This document shows positions 60,371 through 64,000 of a stretch of DNA of 64,000 nucleotides, piece by piece; within the stretch, counting starts at the first letter, position 1; every line of letters starts with the position of its first letter. The notes below the pieces were generated by a model, which was not told where the DNA came from, did no database searches, and was given only the letters and a program-made list of their open reading frames with translations. The position numbers were made by a program, and so were the translations under genes. Source of the DNA: Bufo bufo (lineage: Eukaryota; Chordata; Amphibia; Anura; Bufonidae); NCBI RefSeq assembly GCF_905171765.1, contig NC_053390.1, forward strand, positions 502,177,336-502,241,335. Direction: 5' to 3'.

Positions 60371-63290
60371 CATCAGCGTTGTGCAACACTTGCCTCCGCT
60401 GTAGCCGGCTTCTGCTCCTCTTCTTTTTTTTTTCTTCTTGGACTCCTGAGTCCCGACTCCCGCCCGCTGCTACACACGTGGATTTGTTATTTCAAACAGC
60501 GGGCGGGAAGAGGGGAGGTGCCGCACCTGTGACGTCACTGGTTGCCGGGACATCGGCGGTCCCAGCAGCCAATCAAAAAGCACAGCGTGACAGCATGGGC
60601 GGTTGTGCGGCTTTCGTTCCTGCAACCTGTCAGCTGCGGGCGGGCGCGGAATCGAACACACAACACAAGCGTGACAGCATGGGCGGTTGTGCGGATTTGG
60701 TTCCTGCAACCTGCCAGCTGCGGGCGGGCCAGATCGAACGCACAAACGGGCCGGTTGTGGCCCGCGGGCCGGGGTTTGGAGACCCCTGCTCTAAACCATC
60801 GGCTAAAGTTCTAGCCTCTGGTTTCATGTCTGGGGCGTTCCCCATCACAAACGGCACGCGACAAGGGTGCCTGTTATCACTCCTAATCTTTACCCTAGTC
60901 ATGGAACCACTGGCAGAATATATCCGAGGGGCGCGTAATGTCTCGGGAGTCCAGGTAGGAGGGAAGGAGCATAAAATAGGCTTATTTGCGGACGACCTCA
61001 TTATAGCATTAACGGAACCAGCCAGCTCTTTAGTAGCAGTTTTGTCCATACTGGAGGAATTTAGTACCGTTTCGTACTACAAACTCAATGTTAATAAGTC
61101 AGTAGTATTAAATATGGGATTAGTACCTGCTGATCAGTCATTCATAGCATCTAAATTCCCGTTTAAATGGGCAAAAGAAAGTATTACGTATTTAGGGGTA
61201 GAATTGTCATTCCCTTCTAAAAAATTATTTAAAGTAAACTATGAACCGCTGATAGATACAATAACTGAGGACATCAAAAGTTATGCATGTAATGAATTAT
61301 CGTGGGTAGGTCGGATAGCTACGATAAAAATGATGGTGTTGCCGAAAATTCTATATGTGTTTAGAAATGTTCCGATTTCTGTGTCCAAGAAATATATTGC
61401 GAAATTGCAATCTTTGCTGTTGCGTTTCGTATAGAAAAATGCCAGACACAGGGTAGCGGCTGTCACCCTCTATAAGCCAATTGCTCAGGGAGGTCTTAGT
61501 TTTCCCAATTTACTATATTATCATTGTGCGGCACTTTTGACGTCCTTAAGACAAAGCCTGGTAGATCCGGATCCTCCACTATGGGTGCAGGTAGAGGCGA
61601 ACACGTCAGCTGTAAAGAATACCAGGGTGACATTACAATGCCCATATATTGATCCCACTAGTAGTGAATCAAAGTTAACACTGTTCAAAGCAGGGTTCGC
61701 GTTGTGGAAGAATGTAATTCTCTCCAAAGATTTAATTCATATGAAACGGTCAGACATACCGTTAGAAGCTATAGAGCAGATGATACCAGATATATCCTTT
61801 AACTCATGGATGCAAAAAGGACTTAGGACAGTAAGAGAGGTGAGGGACGATTCAGAGATGATGCAATTTTCTGATATCTCTCATAAGTTTGGGATTTCTA
61901 GCAGAGAGTTCTACAAATACTTAAGATTGAGATCCTTGTTGAATTCCCTACCAGAGGAAGTAGGTAAACCTGACTCATTATTTGCAACATTCTTTTTTAG
62001 TGCGGGAAATAAGGAGAAGGGTATATCTAAGTTCTATAGGCTGCTTCTAGGCGCTTATAACAATGAGACCGTGACAGGTTTAGATAAATGGGCCAAAGAT
62101 TTGGAAATACCTGCGGATCAAATTGCGTGGGAACATATATTTTCGCTACCTCAAAAGCACTCTAAATGTTCGTATCACCTGGAAGCTACTAGGAAATTAA
62201 TTTACAGATGGTATATGACTCCAGAAAGGTTGTCCTTGATATATCCGGAAGTATCAAACTTGTGTTGGAGGTGCGGGAGGAATGTGGGGGGTATGATGCA
62301 CATTTTTTGGGAGTGCGTCAAACTGAAACCCCTCTGGAAAGAAGTGTTTAGCATGCTTGCCTCGTTTCCTCAATTAACTCTCCCTTTTACTCCTGACTTG
62401 GTTTTATTACTCAATGGGTTACACTTAGTGCCGAAAGCATACCGCACGATTGTTTTTCATGTATTAACGGTTGCCAAAATCCTCATAGCTAAATATTGGA
62501 AATCTAATAAAGTCCCCTGCATCTCAGAGGTTGTCAACCGTGTCAGTTACCATTGTGAAATGGAAGGTACCTTGGCATCATGTCAGGGCAGGTTTAAACA
62601 TTATTTGAAAAGCTGGGGGGGTGGAAAGAGAAATTTCCCACTAGCTAACGGATAAAAGAGAGAGATGGGGAAATCTTTGGGAGTAGATGTTCTTTTTATG
62701 TCATTACGAGGGATGCCAAATCAGCATGTGTAGTTGGAGCACGTCTTCCTTCATTATGAGACCTTGGATTATCTCGTGGGCTTACTGAATACCATTCGTG
62801 CATAAAGTGTAATATGTAGTATATATGACTTCGGACCATGGATAGGTTGTTGTTGTTGATATGTTCATGCTTTGTTTTCTCCCCTATGTCCCTCCCACTA
62901 TCCCTCACCCCGATTCGGGCAATTAATGGATGTAGAGCCATGATTGTATGTAGCATCAAGATCATTGAATGTCTGTATACGCTGCTAATACCACAATGCC
63001 TGTATTGTTTCACTCATTAACTTACTAAAAATATTGTGAAAGAAAAAAAATCGCATCTACAGCCTGCCAGCGAACGATCGCCGCTGGCAGGCTGTAGATC
63101 CACTCGCTAACCTTCCGATCCTGTGAACGCGCGCGCCTGTGTGCGCGCGTTCACAGGAAATCTTGCGTCTCGCGAGATGACGCATAGATGTGTGACTCTG
63201 CCTGAAGCTGCCACCTCCGGAACGCGATCCTGCGTTAGGCGGTCCGGAGGCGGTTAAAGAAAATTGATTAAAAGTTGAGTTACTCTTTAA

Positions 63291-63466
63291 GGCCTCATGC
63301 AGATGACCGTTGTGCGGCCATTCTGTGCATTGGGGACCGCATTTGCGGTCCCCAATGCACGGGCAACGTCTGTGCATTGGCCAGAACAGATTGAGACCCA
63401 TTCGACTTGAATGGGTCTGCATCCGTAATGCGGGGAGCACACGGCCGGTGCCCACATAATGCGGCC
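63291..63466. mobile_element. Harbinger-like MITE, GGCCTCATGCA family
   Basis: TAA at 63288-63290 and 63467-63469. GGCCTCATGCAGATGACCG at left; GGCCGCATTATGTGGGCACC when the right end is inverted. GGGGACCGCATTTGCGGTCC is a central palindrome. Confidence 0.75.
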
Positions 63467-63469
63467 TAA

Positions 63470-63580
63470 GTGTTTAGTTTCTAAAATGGGGTAATTTATG
63501 GGTGGTTTCTAATATGTAAGTCCTACAAAGTGACTTTATACCTGAATTGGTCATTAAAAAGGCAAGTCTTGGAAATTTTC
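63470..63580. mobile_element. Fragment of TTAA-element copy-1 type
   Basis: GTTTCTAAAATGGGGTAATT and ACAAAGTGACTTTATACCTG match 2615-2700 and 46535-46620 with changes. Truncated by the next element. Confidence 0.6.
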
Positions 63581-64000
63581 TTAACCTCTTCAGGACACCG
63601 GTACGCCCTGATGTCCTGATACTTAAGGACACAGGGCGTACGGGTACGTCCTGTGTATTTTCGATTGCCGCCGCCCGGCGGCTGTGATCGGAACCCGGTG
63701 CCTGCTCAAATCATTGAGCAGGCACCTTGGCTAAATGCGGTTTGCGGCTTTACCTGCGGTTTCTGCTGCTGGCAGCGGTGCCATCGGGTCCCCATGCGGC
63801 TGTAGGGGGGACCCGATGGCATGGAAGGCATCGCGCTGCCTTCCGGTGACGAGCCTGTGAGATCCAGCCCCCTGGATCTCACAGGCTGGAAGCTGTATGA
63901 GTAATACACACAGTATTACTCATACAGCCAATGCATTCCAATACAGAAGTATTGGAATGCATTGTAAAGGATTAGACCCCCAAAAGTTCAAGTCCCAAAG
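63581..64000. mobile_element. TTAA-flanked element, left part, runs off the window
   Basis: TTAA at 63581-63584, then CCTCTTCAGGACACCGGTAC and inner GACACAGGGCGTACGGGTAC, related to the start of 44157. Hairpins GATCCAG(C4)TGGATC, GTATGAGTAATAC...GTATTACTCATAC and ATTCCAATACAGAAGTATTGGAAT follow. Confidence 0.65.

Larger units (their letters stand above)
57867..60788. mobile_element. hAT non-autonomous element, 2.9 kb, with minisatellite
   Basis: CTCTAAAC stands at 57859-57866 and 60789-60796 (8 bp, perfect). Ends CAGGGGTCTCCAAAC and GTTTGGAGACCCCTG are perfect inverse copies, typical of hAT elements of the Charlie type. Subterminal GGCCACATTGAAGATTTT and GTGGCCCGCGGGCC are also typical. The interior is an expanded 20-bp minisatellite, its decayed and inverted relatives, and near the right end an 84-bp direct duplication (AGCGTGACAGCATGGGCGG at 60584 and 60668). 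No transposase. Excision would restore the LINE frame (MYSKP-SAKV). Confidence 0.93.
55982..62655 (+). pseudogene. L1 ORF2 (endonuclease and reverse transcriptase), broken
   Basis: The endonuclease shows INAKGLNSP, QETHF, GDFNS, YSRIDLIL and SWSDHAP. The RT shows APGPDGLTNSYYKEF, ENFRPISLLNTD, LSLDAEKAFDRVHW, then after the hAT insertion GTRQGCLLS and FADDLIIAL (catalytic DD near 60985-60996). The C-terminal Cys-rich motif CWRCGRNVGGMMHIFWEC lies near 62260-62320. Damage: frameshifts near 56253 and 56300, a third at the 13-G run 57458-57470, a hAT insertion at 57867-60788, and TAG at 61432-61434 where the family usually has Trp. TAA at 62653-62655 ends the frame. The coding text is otherwise well preserved. 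Confidence 0.9.
54358..63042 (+). mobile_element. Full-length L1-like LINE, disabled, with hAT inside
   Basis: AAAAAAATCGCATCTA flanks it at 54342-54357 and 63044-63059, a 16-bp target duplication that proves insertion into the TTAA element. Without the 2.9 kb hAT the LINE is about 5.75 kb: 5' leader 54358-54498, ORF1 54499-55680, spacer 55681-55981, ORF2 55982-62655, 3' leader 62656-63042 and a short A tail merged with the duplication. Gene order and protein motifs fit the L1 group. Both ORFs are broken. Confidence 0.92.
51408..63257. mobile_element. TTAA-flanked element of serial palindromes, split by an L1
   Basis: TTAA at 51408-51411 (start ACACCCTTAATGACCAG) and 63254-63257 (end GGTCCGGAGGCGG). 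Without the L1 it is about 3.1 kb. The left 0.5 kb is AT-rich, 51900-53340 is a chain of inverted copies, 53410-54160 a second chain, and the right end (63060-63253) has hairpins (GCGCGCGCCTGTGTGCGCGC) and an end palindrome CCACCTCCGG ... GGTCCGGAGG. No transposase. The left boundary is less certain than the right. Confidence 0.65.

Noticed and set aside
48010..64000. Third and later exons of MPV17L2
   Set aside because: I looked for the W..Y..DW.VWP segment and saw none; the interval is repeats. A translated search would settle it.

Overview
The window is a piece of a vertebrate nuclear genome, almost certainly a frog or toad. Two spliced protein-coding genes are visible, both incomplete and both on the plus strand. 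The first is the 3' half of a cAMP-specific phosphodiesterase 4 gene. Paralogue-specific residues point to PDE4C. Four exons lie at 4098-4252, 4917-5039, 7144-7326 and 19581-20162, the last carrying the stop codon. The second is the 5' part of a Mpv17/PMP22-family gene, best matched to MPV17L2, with coding exons at 42788-42974 and 47848-48009; its remaining exons were not found and probably lie beyond 64000. In human, MPV17L2, RAB3A and PDE4C are neighbours on 19p13.11, so the pairing supports both names, although no RAB3A exon was recognised here.

Nearly everything else is repeat. 1-4097 holds a TTAA-flanked element with a MITE inside it and T2-type MITEs. The PDE4C introns hold Harbinger-like fold-back MITEs, a 0.5 kb near-perfect palindrome (about 5674-6206), and a Tc1-like transposon (about 7646-14676) broken by a MITE, a solo LTR, a 4.5 kb hAT-like element and another MITE. 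20163-33000 is the PDE4C 3' UTR and downstream DNA with MITEs, a possible LTR and a broken L2-like LINE (about 27080-31482). About 32380-39780 is a satellite block: a homogenised 44-bp array (33934-39240) flanked by diverged longer monomers. 40260-40620 has promoter-like motifs in front of MPV17L2. MPV17L2 intron 1 contains a four-level nest (MITE, CR1-like LINE, TTAA element, MITE). From 48341 to the end there are further TTAA elements. One of them (51408-63257) was hit by a full-length L1-like LINE (54358-63042), whose ORF2 was in turn split by a 2.9 kb hAT element (57867-60788) carrying a 20-bp minisatellite.

The organism call rests on the PDE4C sequence, the vertebrate exon structure and the mix of T2/Kolobok-like, Harbinger-like, hAT, CR1, L2 and L1 repeats that I associate with anurans. 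No operon, CRISPR array, phage or prokaryotic system is present. No tRNA or rRNA gene was recognised. I found no convincing undescribed gene system; the interest is in the layered insertions, several dated by intact target-site duplications, in the serial palindromes and in the tandem arrays. Family names for repeats come from hallmarks seen in the sequence (terminal repeats, target duplications, protein motifs) and memory, not from a database search.
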